A stretch of DNA of 64,000 bases. Origin: CALFER01 sp964472395 (lineage in GTDB: Bacteria > CSSED10-310 > CALFER01). The notes under the pieces are model-generated. The model worked only from the letters and a program-made list of their open reading frames with translations, did not search any database and had not been told where the DNA came from. Location: contig CAYYMM010000007.1 of the NCBI GenBank assembly GCA_964472395.1, positions 12,534-76,533 on the forward strand, given 5' to 3'. Below, piece by piece: positions 1 through 7,925 of this stretch; the first letter of the stretch is position 1, and each line of letters starts with the position of its first letter. A program made the translations under genes and the position numbers.

Positions 1-321
1 GCCAGGGCGATTCTGGCGGATCCGGCGATCTGCATACTAGATGAGGCGACCGCATCGGTAGACATTGAGACTGAATTTGCGATTCAGGGCGCGATGGATG
101 TGTTACTGAGGGGCCGGACGAGTGTGATCATTGCACATCGACTGGCCACGATCCGTCAGGCTGATCGGATTCTGGTGATTCGGGAGGGGCGGATTGCGGA
201 GGCAGGGACGCATGCCGAGTTACTGGCGATGCGGGGGCATTATCATGAGCTGTATTGTCAGCAATTCGTGAGCAGCGACCGAGAAGGTCTGTTGCGGCCG
301 ATGTTTGGTACTGCCGTATAA
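1..321 (+). CDS. ABC transporter ATP-binding protein, exporter type (C-terminal fragment)
   Basis: The frame is open from base 1, so only the last 106 residues are present. Visible are a Walker B segment ending in ILDEAT (Asp14-Glu15 of the fragment), the following D-loop SVD, and the H-loop TSVIIAHRLATIR with its switch histidine near residue 46. The stretch RILVIREGRIAEAGTHAELL is typical of half-size exporters of the MsbA/lipid or drug export class, in which the nucleotide-binding domain follows a six-helix membrane domain. That membrane part and the Walker A lie upstream of the window. The substrate cannot be inferred. It is not the missing ATPase of the peptide-uptake operon at 10-13 kb, which would need DppD/DppF-type domains. 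Confidence 0.9.
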   Translation, partial: ARAILADPAICILDEATASVDIETEFAIQGAMDVLLRGRTSVIIAHRLATIRQADRILVIREGRIAEAGTHAELLAMRGHYHELYCQQFVSSDREGLLRPMFGTAV

Positions 322-388
322 CACCGGAAATCCCGCGACGAGAAGACACGGAGTTACGGAATCTATGCGCATATCAGAATCAACTCGT

Positions 389-736
389 TCAATTTGACAA
401 CTCCTCCAGATACCACATCACCCCTTCCAGATCCTTCAAAACGTTCATCGCCCTGAGATGCACAACCTGCAAGCCAAGGGATCGCATGTACTTATCGCGC
501 TTCTGGTCGTACTCTTTTTTATTGTCGTGACTTCTGCCGTCGATTTCAATCACGAGGCATTTACTGGCGCAATAAAAATCCACAATGTAGTTCCCAATGA
601 TCTTCTGCCGGTCGAAGTCGAGACCATGGAGTTGTTTATTTCTGAGTCGCTTCCATAACAGGACTTCATGCAACATGCCGGCTTTGCGGAGTCGGCGGAC
701 ACGCTCACGAAGTGCGGAGTTATAGGGAAGTGACAT
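389..736 (-). CDS. DUF559 (Vsr-like) endonuclease-domain protein
   Basis: This 115-residue protein has the usual length and order of the DUF559 family, a PD-(D/E)XK nuclease-fold group related to the very-short-patch repair endonuclease Vsr. Family marks are an N-terminal basic segment with ALRERVRRLRKAGMLHE, then LLWKRLRNKQLHGLDFDRQ, IVDFYC and LVIEIDGRSHD, which supply the expected active-site Asp and Glu-x-Asp. The first Met at 736 gives the canonical start MSLPYN; an in-frame Met at 796 would only add unrelated residues. It stands alone between an ABC exporter gene and arsC. A pair of GC-rich palindromic repeats lies just outside its 5' end. Its cellular role is unknown; nicking or repair is inferred from the fold only. 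Confidence 0.8.
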   Translation of the reverse strand: MSLPYNSALRERVRRLRKAGMLHEVLLWKRLRNKQLHGLDFDRQKIIGNYIVDFYCASKCLVIEIDGRSHDNKKEYDQKRDKYMRSLGLQVVHLRAMNVLKDLEGVMWYLEELSN

Positions 737-805
737 ATAGGCTTTGGTATCGCGTTTTTGCACCCCCCCGTCAGTCTGCGCCTGACACCCCTCCACGGGA
801 GGGGT

Positions 806-842
806 GGCGCGAAGCGCCGGGGTGGTCGTGGCGCGAAGCGCC
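806..842. repeat. Paired short palindromic repeat (REP-like)
   Basis: GGCGCGAAGCGCC occurs at 806-818 and again at 830-842. Each copy can fold as a five-bp stem with a GAA loop, and the copies are joined by GGGGTGGTCGT. Just upstream, CCCCTCC ACG GGAGGGG (788-804) adds another hairpin. The block lies between the 5' ends of DUF559 and the 3' end of arsC. From memory, similar GC-rich palindromes often sit beside DUF559 genes in other genomes. No function is shown here. Confidence 0.55.
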
Positions 843-892
843 GGTGTTGCTCTCTCGTATCCTCACAACACTGAATATACCACCAGCTTATA

Positions 893-1324
893 CTACATCT
901 CCAGTGCCCCCACCCAGGCCTCCACCTGTTTGCGGATCTCATCCCGGATCCACGCGATCGCCTCACGTTTCTCGTCATCCGTCCCATCGAGCTGTGCCGG
1001 ATCGGGAAAACTCCAGTGCAACCGCCGGGTCACTCCTGTAAAAATCGGACAGCGTTCCGCGGACGCCTGATCGCAGACCGTGATCACATGGCTGTACAAT
1101 CTGCCGGCCTTGACCAGATCAAAGACGCTTTTCGTTCTCTTGTTCGAGATATCGATCCCGACTTCACTCATCGAGCGCACAATCAGTGGATTCAGTGTCC
1201 CCGGTTCCAGTCCGGCGCTCTCCGCTTCGATCCGATCTCCGAAGAGCGCATTCGTCCACGCTTCCGCCATCTGACTCCGCGCGCTGTTATGCACGCAGAC
1301 GAACAATACCCTGAGTTTTTTCAT
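893..1324 (-). CDS. arsC: Arsenate reductase, thioredoxin-dependent low-molecular-weight PTP type
   Basis: 143 residues, the usual size for ArsC of the phosphatase fold, which reduces arsenate to arsenite in the cytoplasm. The P-loop is VCVHNSARSQMAEA (Cys-x5-Arg). The redox cysteine pair is in VITVCDQASAERCP, and the general-acid loop reads HWSFPDPA. These three elements separate it from ordinary tyrosine phosphatases and favour the thioredoxin-coupled arsenate reductase. The start at 1324 gives MKKLRVLF and is preceded by a purine-rich AAGGGAA; the upstream in-frame extension does not match the family. No arsenite efflux pump or ArsR-like regulator is visible next to it, so it appears as an isolated detoxification gene. 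Confidence 0.88.
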   Translation of the reverse strand: MKKLRVLFVCVHNSARSQMAEAWTNALFGDRIEAESAGLEPGTLNPLIVRSMSEVGIDISNKRTKSVFDLVKAGRLYSHVITVCDQASAERCPIFTGVTRRLHWSFPDPAQLDGTDDEKREAIAWIRDEIRKQVEAWVGALEM

Positions 1325-1624
1325 GCGATTCCCTTCCCGTGTCTGACCGGTACTCAACCGGGCAGCTTCGTCATTCAAATCTACGGAAGCTCGAGAGTGG
1401 AACTCAAGAGTTGTGCCGCGATTCACGAAGAACTCATGTTATACTGATATAGTCTGAATCCACCCTTCGCGCGTTTCAAAAGGTTTAAAACGAATCGATA
1501 ACAGTAATCGGCTCTCAATCAGGAGTGACTGATGAAGCATATTATCCTAAAATGCATGAATCATCGTTAAACTGGATCAGAACATAAACTCTGAGTCTCA
1601 AGAGAAGCGTTACGTATCAAAATG

Positions 1625-1654
1625 TTGACTGTTCCAGATGCGTTTGAATACAAT
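1625..1654 (+). promoter_or_regulatory. Sigma-70-like promoter for the secreted Thr/Pro-linker protein
   Basis: TTGACT (1625-1630), an 18-base spacer and TACAAT (1649-1654) lie just upstream of the gene at 1677. A GGAGG ribosome binding site follows at about 1668-1672. The rest of 1325-1624 is AT-rich and shows no coding frame or RNA that I recognise. Confidence 0.6.
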
Positions 1655-1676
1655 AAACTAAACGAACGGAGGTAGA

Positions 1677-3386
1677 ATGAAATCATTTCGTATTGTTTCG
1701 ATCTTGATTTTATCAGTTCACTGTTATTATAGCTCTAATGCCCAAGAGTGGTTCATCTATCCTATTGTTCCGACAACTAACAAAGATCTCACCGCAGTAT
1801 GTGTCCCTTCCGAAGGAATTTTTAAGAATCAACCATGGGTCGTCCTTGATACATTTGCTGCACCCAGCTTTATTCATGTGATTTCTCCAGAAACGATTTC
1901 GGTTGAAACAGCGTATGGTTTACACGGTAAAGTTTCTCAGTTGATGCACAACCCGGATGGCAACTTGCTGTTTTTCTGTGTCAGCGATTGGGAAGGCGCA
2001 TGGATTTACAGAAGAGAACAAAACAACCTTTGGCAGCAGGTTTTCAGCTATGAGATGGTTGAGACAGAGAGACAAGCAACGATTTTCTGGAATCGAGATT
2101 CCAGACACTGGGATCTGCACGTTTCCAAAATTCAAGATTATAGGGAATATGAGATGGCTATTTTATGGAACCACGCGATCTGGCATCTCGAACTCGCGCC
2201 ATCGAATTTCCTGATCCTGTCTCAGGAATGCGAGTTGCTCTATCCATGCACCATTCGAACGACTCCGGGAGGGTCGATCATCTGGGCGGAAATCTACGAA
2301 ATGTACTATCCATCTTCAAGCCTCCATATGTTGATGTGGAAGTACTGCGAACCGCCCGACTGGGAAACAGACACGTCGATCGTCCCTATTCCCGGTGCGA
2401 CGTTCTATGAACAGGAACAGTCACAACCATCCGAGACATCGTTTCGAATGCTTCAGGATGTCGATCCGGGACATTCCTGGATTGCAGCCTGGAATTTTAG
2501 AAGTCACTATTTTGCAAAGTCCAAGTTGGGGCCTATGATACTTTTAGAACCCGGCCAAACCGTTTTTGACACTTTGGTTGTAGATGATTTAACTACAGCA
2601 ATTCTCTACGGAGGTCCCGGTCTTTTTTTGCGGGAATGCCGATCCGGAGTCTGGATGGATCCGATACTGATCAGTGAGGATCCGGCCTTTCAGGCACAGA
2701 TGGATTATGCATCGGAGAAATATTGGATCGCATATCGCTCAGCTCAGACATTGTATTTCGTTTTTCAGGATGAGATCCCTGCGACACCTACCACAGGCCC
2801 CTCATACACTCCAACCAGCACAGCTACTCCCACTGCAACCAAGACGTTCACACCGACACGAACTCCAACACGAACACCGACACGGACACCAACGCCAACT
2901 TTCTCCGCAACCGTAACTGAAACTCCAAGTTCAACACAAACTCCGGTGCCAAGCCCTACGATGACAACAACTCCGACTCTGACTCCAACCCCTTCCTTGA
3001 CACCTTCGCATACACCCACTCCAAATTGCTCATACCTTGGCGTGACCCTGACAATGCCATTCCATGAGTTTACATCGGGAACCGTGTGCTTTCTTAACGC
3101 AAGCATCTGTAATTCGTTTACAGAAGACATTCATGACATTGCATTTTTCTGCCTTCTGGATGTCGCTGGTTCATATTGGTATTTTCCCGATTGGGAACAG
3201 TCTCCAGGCTGGTACTCGATTGCAGTTTTACCGACTGGCACATCCGAGATTCATGTGATTGATTCTTTTCTCTGGCCGTCTGGATCCGGAGCATGCTCCA
3301 ATGCCCGATTCGTTTCGGCGATCATGGACATTGAATCGAATACAATCCAAGGATCCATCCATGAATGGCCGTTTTCCTTTCATTGA
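1677..3386 (+). CDS. Secreted protein with Thr/Pro linker and conserved C-terminal module
   Basis: 569 residues, function not recognised. A signal peptide (about residues 1-22, ending SSNAQ) leads into a roughly 340-residue domain rich in Trp, Tyr and beta-type segments, possibly a propeller. A low-complexity TPT/TRTPTRTPT linker spans about residues 366-450. The last ~119 residues form a separate module with the pattern YWYFPDWEQ ... LPTGTSEIHV ... FLWPSGSG. The same pattern closes the metalloprotease at 30658-35202, so this is a shared C-terminal domain, perhaps for surface display or interaction. A GGAGG site spaced 4-5 bases from ATG supports the start. The gene looks more AT-rich than its neighbours, as if it had a different history or weaker codon selection. 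Confidence 0.8.
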   Translation: MKSFRIVSILILSVHCYYSSNAQEWFIYPIVPTTNKDLTAVCVPSEGIFKNQPWVVLDTFAAPSFIHVISPETISVETAYGLHGKVSQLMHNPDGNLLFFCVSDWEGAWIYRREQNNLWQQVFSYEMVETERQATIFWNRDSRHWDLHVSKIQDYREYEMAILWNHAIWHLELAPSNFLILSQECELLYPCTIRTTPGGSIIWAEIYEMYYPSSSLHMLMWKYCEPPDWETDTSIVPIPGATFYEQEQSQPSETSFRMLQDVDPGHSWIAAWNFRSHYFAKSKLGPMILLEPGQTVFDTLVVDDLTTAILYGGPGLFLRECRSGVWMDPILISEDPAFQAQMDYASEKYWIAYRSAQTLYFVFQDEIPATPTTGPSYTPTSTATPTATKTFTPTRTPTRTPTRTPTPTFSATVTETPSSTQTPVPSPTMTTTPTLTPTPSLTPSHTPTPNCSYLGVTLTMPFHEFTSGTVCFLNASICNSFTEDIHDIAFFCLLDVAGSYWYFPDWEQSPGWYSIAVLPTGTSEIHVIDSFLWPSGSGACSNARFVSAIMDIESNTIQGSIHEWPFSFH

Positions 3387-3589
3387 CACCCGAAGCTCGA
3401 CATATCAGATCGAAATCCCCTGTTTGAACAAACCTGTGCGTTGCGTCGGTTGTTTCGTCTCTCCGTGCGTCCCAACATCATGCCAGGAAAATCGAAAACT
3501 GCGAATTTCGGATAGCAACGCGCCAGCGTCTTGAATCGGGATCTCGACGGCAAAATCGGCACGAAGCACTCATGGGATCGCAGTAATCG
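3387..3589. other. Intergenic stretch without recognised content
   Basis: Between the secreted protein gene and the next promoter I see no coding frame with family resemblance, no tRNA and no repeat. No terminator-like hairpin with a T-run is evident. Confidence 0.5.
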
Positions 3590-3618
3590 TTGACTCTCCC
3601 TGCATTCTGATCTATAAG
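3590..3618 (+). promoter_or_regulatory. Sigma-70-like promoter of the TonB receptor transcript
   Basis: TTGACT (3590-3595), a 17-base spacer and TATAAG (3613-3618) are close to consensus. Transcription would start near 3625, which leaves a leader of about 135 bases before the ATG at 3762. Confidence 0.65.
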
Positions 3619-3624
3619 AATTCG

Positions 3625-3710
3625 GCCGAAATGCGGCATTTTTTCATGACTTCCGACCCGGACGACCTACCGCACTACGCCATGGCATCCGGGCCCGAGC
3701 CTGACGGCTC
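3625..3710 (+). promoter_or_regulatory. Structured 5' leader of the TonB receptor mRNA (possible attenuator or riboswitch)
   Basis: Three foldable elements are visible. GCCG AAATG CGGC (3625-3637) is followed by ATTTTTTC and resembles a short early terminator. CCCGGA (3657-3662) can pair with TCCGGG (3688-3693), enclosing a GCCATGGC palindrome. GAGCC TGAC GGCTC (3697-3710) is a perfect five-bp hairpin. I find no cobalamin, TPP or c-di-GMP consensus, so no known class is claimed. The ribosome binding site AAAGGA sits at about 3749-3754, outside these elements. Confidence 0.4.
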
Positions 3711-3761
3711 AAGGGCTGAAGCGGAAACACTTCAACCTCCCATTACGGAAAGGAATTCAGT

Positions 3762-5759
3762 ATGCTCCGGATCATTTTATCTCTTGTAACCCTCACATTC
3801 TTCATTCTAAACCCGGCCTTGTCGATCGCCGCTGATCCTCCGGACGAAGACACATCGACTCCTCTCGTCTTCGATATGGGCCAGATCCACGTCACCGGCT
3901 CGGTACTTCCGGAAGAACCCCCTGCCAAAACCACCATCACGACCGAGACCTTCGATCAGAATCTTGAACAAAGCGTCGTCGAAACGGTCGAACGCGCCCC
4001 GGGAATTTCGGTTTCCACGGGATCCAAGAACGAACCTAAAATCTACATGCGCGGTCTGGCACAGGAACGGATTCTGGTGCTCTATGACGGCGTACCCATG
4101 GCTGCCCCATACTACGGCGATCTCGACACCTCCGAATTGCCCCTCGAAAATCTTTCGGAAGTCAGTATCCTCCGTGGCAACTCGTCGGTGCTCTTCGGCG
4201 CCAACGCTCTCGGCGGCGTCGTCAGCCTGATCTCGGCGAAACCCTCCTCAAAACCCAACCTCAATCTCCTCGCAAGCGTCGATCAGGAAGGCAATTTCAT
4301 GGCCCGTGCTGCGCATGGAATGCGGATCGGTCCCTGGTACTATCAGGTGTCGGCCGGCGTGCGCGATTCCGACGGCTGGCCGATGTCGGACGATTTCAAA
4401 CCGGTCTATGACAGCAAGGGCAACCTGCTCGAAGACGGCGACATCCGGGATAACTCGGATTACTCTCAGTGGAGCCTCGGCATGAAGGCCGGATTTGAAT
4501 GGGAAACGGGCGAACTGAGTGTCTCCGGCAATTACATGGATGCGGAAAAAGGCATCCCGCCGACCACGGATCCGAATTCAAAGGCACAGTGGTGGGAATT
4601 CCCGACCTGGAAGAAATCCGGGATCGTGCTGGCCGGCCGTCAGGCCGCGGGGGATTCGATGGATTTCCGCGCGAACTTCTTCTATCACACCTACGACAAC
4701 ACGCTGAAAAACTGGAAGGATGCCGAGCGGACCGAACTCAATTACCAGAGCACCTACGACGATTTCAACATGGGCGGCAATTTCCGGTTCGAGTGGGAAG
4801 CTTCGGAGCAATTCGTGCTGCGGAGTGCCCTGAGCGCTGTTTTGGATAACCACAAAGCTCAGGACAATCCTGGCGAACCATGGTCGGAATACAAGGCGAT
4901 GACCACGACGATCGGAGCCGAAGGCGAATGGCGGCCGCTGGAAGTCTTCACCCTTCAGGTTGGTGCGGGGTGGGAAGTCTACAATTTCGACACCATCACC
5001 AATACCAGCGCTTCGTCCTCATCGATTTCGACCCGCGCACCCGATATCGACGCACCAACCTTCAATCTTCTCGCGTCCTGGCGACCCATCGAATCACACC
5101 AGATCTCTGCGGCCATCGGCCTGCGCAACCGTTTCCCGACAATGCATCAGCTCTTCAGCAACATCGAGGAATTCCAACCCGAGGACGTCGACACACTCGA
5201 TCCGGAAAAATCGATGCAGTATTCGCTGGGATATTCGTTCATCCGGGATGCGATCGAACTGGGAGCTTCCGCGTTCTATTACGATGTCGATGATTTGATC
5301 GAACGACCCGACCGGGATGCGCTCTATGAAAACATACAGACCGCCACATTCTCCGGTATCGAACTGTGGGGTGGATATCAGCCGAAAACCGGTCCGCAGG
5401 GTCTGTTCAACTACACGTTCCTCGATGCGAAAAACAAGACTTCCGGTCAGCCCGAACAGGATCTGGCCTACACTCCGGAACACACCGTCCGTCTCGATGC
5501 CGGCTATGCGTTCGAATTCGGCACCACACTCCTCGCCAACCTCACCTACCGGGACAACGTCATTCAGTACGACCGCGACGGCAATCCGCTGGATGTCCCC
5601 TCCTACTCGATCTACGGTCTCCAGATCCTCCATACCTTCGACTTCGGTCTTTCGCTGAACGTCAAGGCCGATAACCTTCTGGACGAGGATTACTATCAGG
5701 AAATCGGGTTCGAACAACCCGGCCGCGTGATTTCCTTCGGTGTGCAGTACAAGCTGTAA
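3762..5759 (+). CDS. TonB-dependent outer-membrane receptor
   Basis: 665 residues, typical of the family. The signal peptide covers about residues 1-24 (ending SIAAD). The plug domain (about 40-165) shows VVETVERAPGISV, IYMRGLAQERILVLYDGVP and ILRGNSSVLFGANALGGVVS, the conserved plug motifs. The rest is a 22-strand-type barrel rich in alternating aromatic and polar segments, with a late TFSGIELWGGYQ and a C-terminal strand VISFGVQYKL. It lacks an obvious N-terminal secretin/STN signalling domain, so surface signalling is unlikely. Such receptors import chelated metals, cobamides or sugars using TonB energy. The ligand is not evident, although the next gene is a di-heme protein, which hints at metal or redox biology. 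AAAGGA lies seven bases before the ATG. Confidence 0.92.
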   Translation: MLRIILSLVTLTFFILNPALSIAADPPDEDTSTPLVFDMGQIHVTGSVLPEEPPAKTTITTETFDQNLEQSVVETVERAPGISVSTGSKNEPKIYMRGLAQERILVLYDGVPMAAPYYGDLDTSELPLENLSEVSILRGNSSVLFGANALGGVVSLISAKPSSKPNLNLLASVDQEGNFMARAAHGMRIGPWYYQVSAGVRDSDGWPMSDDFKPVYDSKGNLLEDGDIRDNSDYSQWSLGMKAGFEWETGELSVSGNYMDAEKGIPPTTDPNSKAQWWEFPTWKKSGIVLAGRQAAGDSMDFRANFFYHTYDNTLKNWKDAERTELNYQSTYDDFNMGGNFRFEWEASEQFVLRSALSAVLDNHKAQDNPGEPWSEYKAMTTTIGAEGEWRPLEVFTLQVGAGWEVYNFDTITNTSASSSSISTRAPDIDAPTFNLLASWRPIESHQISAAIGLRNRFPTMHQLFSNIEEFQPEDVDTLDPEKSMQYSLGYSFIRDAIELGASAFYYDVDDLIERPDRDALYENIQTATFSGIELWGGYQPKTGPQGLFNYTFLDAKNKTSGQPEQDLAYTPEHTVRLDAGYAFEFGTTLLANLTYRDNVIQYDRDGNPLDVPSYSIYGLQILHTFDFGLSLNVKADNLLDEDYYQEIGFEQPGRVISFGVQYKL

Positions 5760-5782
5760 CCGGTGATATGAAGCGTACGATC

Positions 5783-5809
5783 GGTCGGGTCGAATCGCTC
5801 GACCCGACC
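5783..5809 (+). promoter_or_regulatory. Perfect 11-bp intercistronic hairpin
   Basis: GGTCGGGTCGA (5783-5793) and TCGACCCGACC (5799-5809) form an uninterrupted stem with loop ATCGC. No T-run follows, so it is more likely an mRNA-stabilising or processing structure between the receptor and di-heme genes than an intrinsic terminator. Confidence 0.65.
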
Positions 5810-5870
5810 AATCCGGGGCTATTTCTAACCAATGAACGGATCAGGCAGACAGTCTTGGGGAGGAAACGTG

Positions 5871-7049
5871 ATGACGACATTGAGGCAGATGATAAATTTG
5901 ACAATTATTGCCGGGTTGATGCTGTGGCCCGTGATGAGTCCGACATTCGCCGCTGACCCGACGGCATCCGACGGCCATCCGACACCGAATTCGAAACCAC
6001 GCGATGTCTCCCATGCCTATCCGGGACATGGATTCAACCAGGACCTCGAAAACACTCTGCATGTGTATCCGGACAAAGCCGGCACGAGGATCGACGACTG
6101 CCGGCTCTGCCATATCGAAGGCGTCCGGAACAACCGCCGGATCAACAATTGCGATTTCTGCCACATGGTATACGAAAAAGAGGGCTATGCGGTGACCCTG
6201 AACGCATACGGCATCGACTTCAATCAGGCAGGCCGGTCGAAGGAAGCGGTCGAATCGATCCGCGAAACCGATTCGGACAAAGATGGTGTGACCAATGATG
6301 CCGAGATCAAAGCGCTCTGTTATCCGGGTGAGGCATCGAGCAAACCGGGACTGCCGGATTCCAAATCAAAAAATCTCTCGGCAGCCGATCTGAAAAAAAT
6401 GCCGGGTCATACCCAGTTCCTGCTCATGAATGCCTCGAAACACACCGACTACTACGCGACTTACGGAGGCTGGACCATCGAATCGATCCTGAAATCCGCC
6501 GGAATCCCACTGGACGGCGTCACCGGTATCACGGTTTTTTCGGTGGATGGATATCGAAAGGATATTTCGATTGACGAGATCCGCCAGACCTTCCCCGCGG
6601 GCGTTTTTCATACGAAAGAGACGCTCAAGGTTCCCGAAAACTGTCCGGAGTTGATCCGTGCTCCCGAGGTTCTTCCGGACGGCGTCAAACCGGGTGAGGG
6701 GATCCTGAATCCTCTCCGCGTCATGCTGGCGAGTGATCGCGACGGCATTCCGATGAAGAAGCTCGGTCGCAACGAACAGGGTAAACTCGAGGGCGAAGGC
6801 AATTACCGCCTCATCCTGCCGGAACGCAACCCGTCTCCTCCCGATCAATCCTCGAAAAATCCGCCGAGCGACTGCCCGTACCCCTACACCTATGCGCTCC
6901 ATCACAATGCGGGCGATTGCGCGCGCGGCGTCGTGGCGATCCGGATCGATCCGGTTCCGGAGGGTTTCAACGAGACCGATTGGCTGCCGAAGGCACAGGG
7001 TCTGCTTGATTCCCAGACCATCCTCCTGTTCGGACACGGTCAGGATTGA
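5871..7049 (+). CDS. Exported di-heme c-type protein, GEGP-motif family-like
   Basis: 392 residues. A signal peptide (about 1-29, ending TFAAD) precedes two closely spaced c-heme sites, CRLCH and CDFCH, so the mature protein is periplasmic or surface-exposed and needs cytochrome c maturation. A short Asp-rich DSDKDGVTNDAE segment resembles a calcium-binding loop (dockerin/TSP3 style). The C-terminal half carries GGWTIESILKSAGI and LEGEGNYRLI, which I read as the GEGP motif of a di-heme protein family with Asn in place of Pro. The start at 5871 is chosen because GGGGAGGA precedes it by seven bases; an upstream ATG at 5832 lacks a site and a signal sequence. It follows the TonB receptor, separated by a strong hairpin, and may be co-transcribed with it. 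Confidence 0.78.
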   Translation: MTTLRQMINLTIIAGLMLWPVMSPTFAADPTASDGHPTPNSKPRDVSHAYPGHGFNQDLENTLHVYPDKAGTRIDDCRLCHIEGVRNNRRINNCDFCHMVYEKEGYAVTLNAYGIDFNQAGRSKEAVESIRETDSDKDGVTNDAEIKALCYPGEASSKPGLPDSKSKNLSAADLKKMPGHTQFLLMNASKHTDYYATYGGWTIESILKSAGIPLDGVTGITVFSVDGYRKDISIDEIRQTFPAGVFHTKETLKVPENCPELIRAPEVLPDGVKPGEGILNPLRVMLASDRDGIPMKKLGRNEQGKLEGEGNYRLILPERNPSPPDQSSKNPPSDCPYPYTYALHHNAGDCARGVVAIRIDPVPEGFNETDWLPKAQGLLDSQTILLFGHGQD

Positions 7050-7064
7050 ATTTTAATATTCCGG

Positions 7065-7085
7065 ACACTTCGACAGGCTCAGTGT
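7065..7085. repeat. Short inverted repeat with the CTTCGACAGGCTCAG core
   Basis: ACACT and AGTGT flank TCGACAGGCTC. From memory this core recurs in intergenic DNA of many bacteria. A second palindrome, AGCCTGCAGGCT, lies at 7113-7124. Both are in the gap after the di-heme gene. No function is claimed. Confidence 0.35.
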
Positions 7086-7198
7086 ATGGGGCTGCGCATC
7101 AAGCGGGAATCCAGCCTGCAGGCTACGGGGTTTTGTGTTGTGATTTTTCCCCATAGTTGATATTGGTTCGCGAGGGAACCAAGGAGGGGCTGATTTCC

Positions 7199-7873
7199 GT
7201 GACCTCGCACGACACGGACCATATCTGCGAACTGGTCATCCAGATTCTCGCGAAAAGCAACCAGATCAAACCGCCGGTCGATCTGGCGCTGGTTGCGGAA
7301 TCGCTCGGAATCGAAATCATCCTCTCCGACCTGACTCCCGATGTGACGGTTCTCACTGATGCCGAAGACCGCACGATCATCCTCAACGAAAATCAGCCCG
7401 AGGAGGTCCGGACGTACGGGATCGCGCATGGTATCGCCGAGTTTCTGTGCGTGGACGACCTCGATGACAGCGCGCGCCGCGAATGGATTTCACTGATGGC
7501 GACCGAACTGCTCCTCCCGACGGACTGGTTCCGCCCGATCGGATTCATCTACAACTGGAATCTGATCAATCTCAAGTGCTTGTTTCCCAACGTGAGCTAT
7601 GAGCTGCTCGCCCGGCGCATCATCGACTTCCATCCGAGTCTCGTCACGATCGTCTCGGACGGTCGCATTCTTTCCCGCCAGGCCTTCCAGGGCATCCGTT
7701 TTCCGACCGAACTGATTCCGGAAGAGGGGGCAGCATACCGCAACACGCATGTATCGCGACGTCCTGATGAAGTTTCGGGGAGGAATTGCCGTGTGCGCGC
7801 ATGGCCGATCGACGGTCACAACGATCGCTGTATTTTACTGACGGAAGTCTTCCCGACTACGGCATCGAAATAA
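7199..7873 (+). CDS. ImmA/IrrE-like protein with degenerate metallopeptidase motif
   Basis: 224 residues. The N-terminal half follows the ImmA/IrrE (DUF955) plan: PPVDLALVAESLGIEI, a beta strand with RTIILNEN, then RTYGIAHGIAEFLC where the zinc motif HEXXH should stand, and finally MATELLLPTDWF, the family's ELLMP-type signature. Here the motif reads HGIAE, so the catalytic Glu and second His are missing and zinc proteolysis is unlikely. The start is the GTG at 7199, preceded by AAGGAGG at 7181-7187; an upstream TTG at 7157 has no site. ImmA proteins cleave phage-type repressors and are normally beside an Xre regulator, which is absent. A sensing or binding role is inferred. Confidence 0.62.
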   Translation: MTSHDTDHICELVIQILAKSNQIKPPVDLALVAESLGIEIILSDLTPDVTVLTDAEDRTIILNENQPEEVRTYGIAHGIAEFLCVDDLDDSARREWISLMATELLLPTDWFRPIGFIYNWNLINLKCLFPNVSYELLARRIIDFHPSLVTIVSDGRILSRQAFQGIRFPTELIPEEGAAYRNTHVSRRPDEVSGRNCRVRAWPIDGHNDRCILLTEVFPTTASK

Positions 7874-7925
7874 CCCGACGCATAGTGTAAAATACCTCCG
7901 ATGTCGAATTAATCGGGTAAATCAG

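Noticed and set aside
1..321. ABC ATPase as partner of the peptide-uptake operon
   Set aside because: The fragment has exporter-type H-loop context and lies 10 kb away on the other strand; importers need DppD/DppF-type ATPases.
2765..3130. Minus-strand Val/Gly-rich frame opposite the Thr/Pro linker
   Set aside because: It is the complement of the TPT-coding repeat and has no start context or family resemblance; a similar shadow lies at 34605-34874.
3380..3562. 60-codon minus-strand frame in the intergenic gap
   Set aside because: No ribosome binding site, no family similarity and composition like non-coding DNA.
3619..3761. Cobalamin riboswitch before the TonB receptor
   Set aside because: No B12-box (GCCACTG-type) or the usual conserved core is present, and the leader is too short for that class.
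7065..7124. Intrinsic terminator after the di-heme gene
   Set aside because: The inverted repeats are short and no T-run follows.
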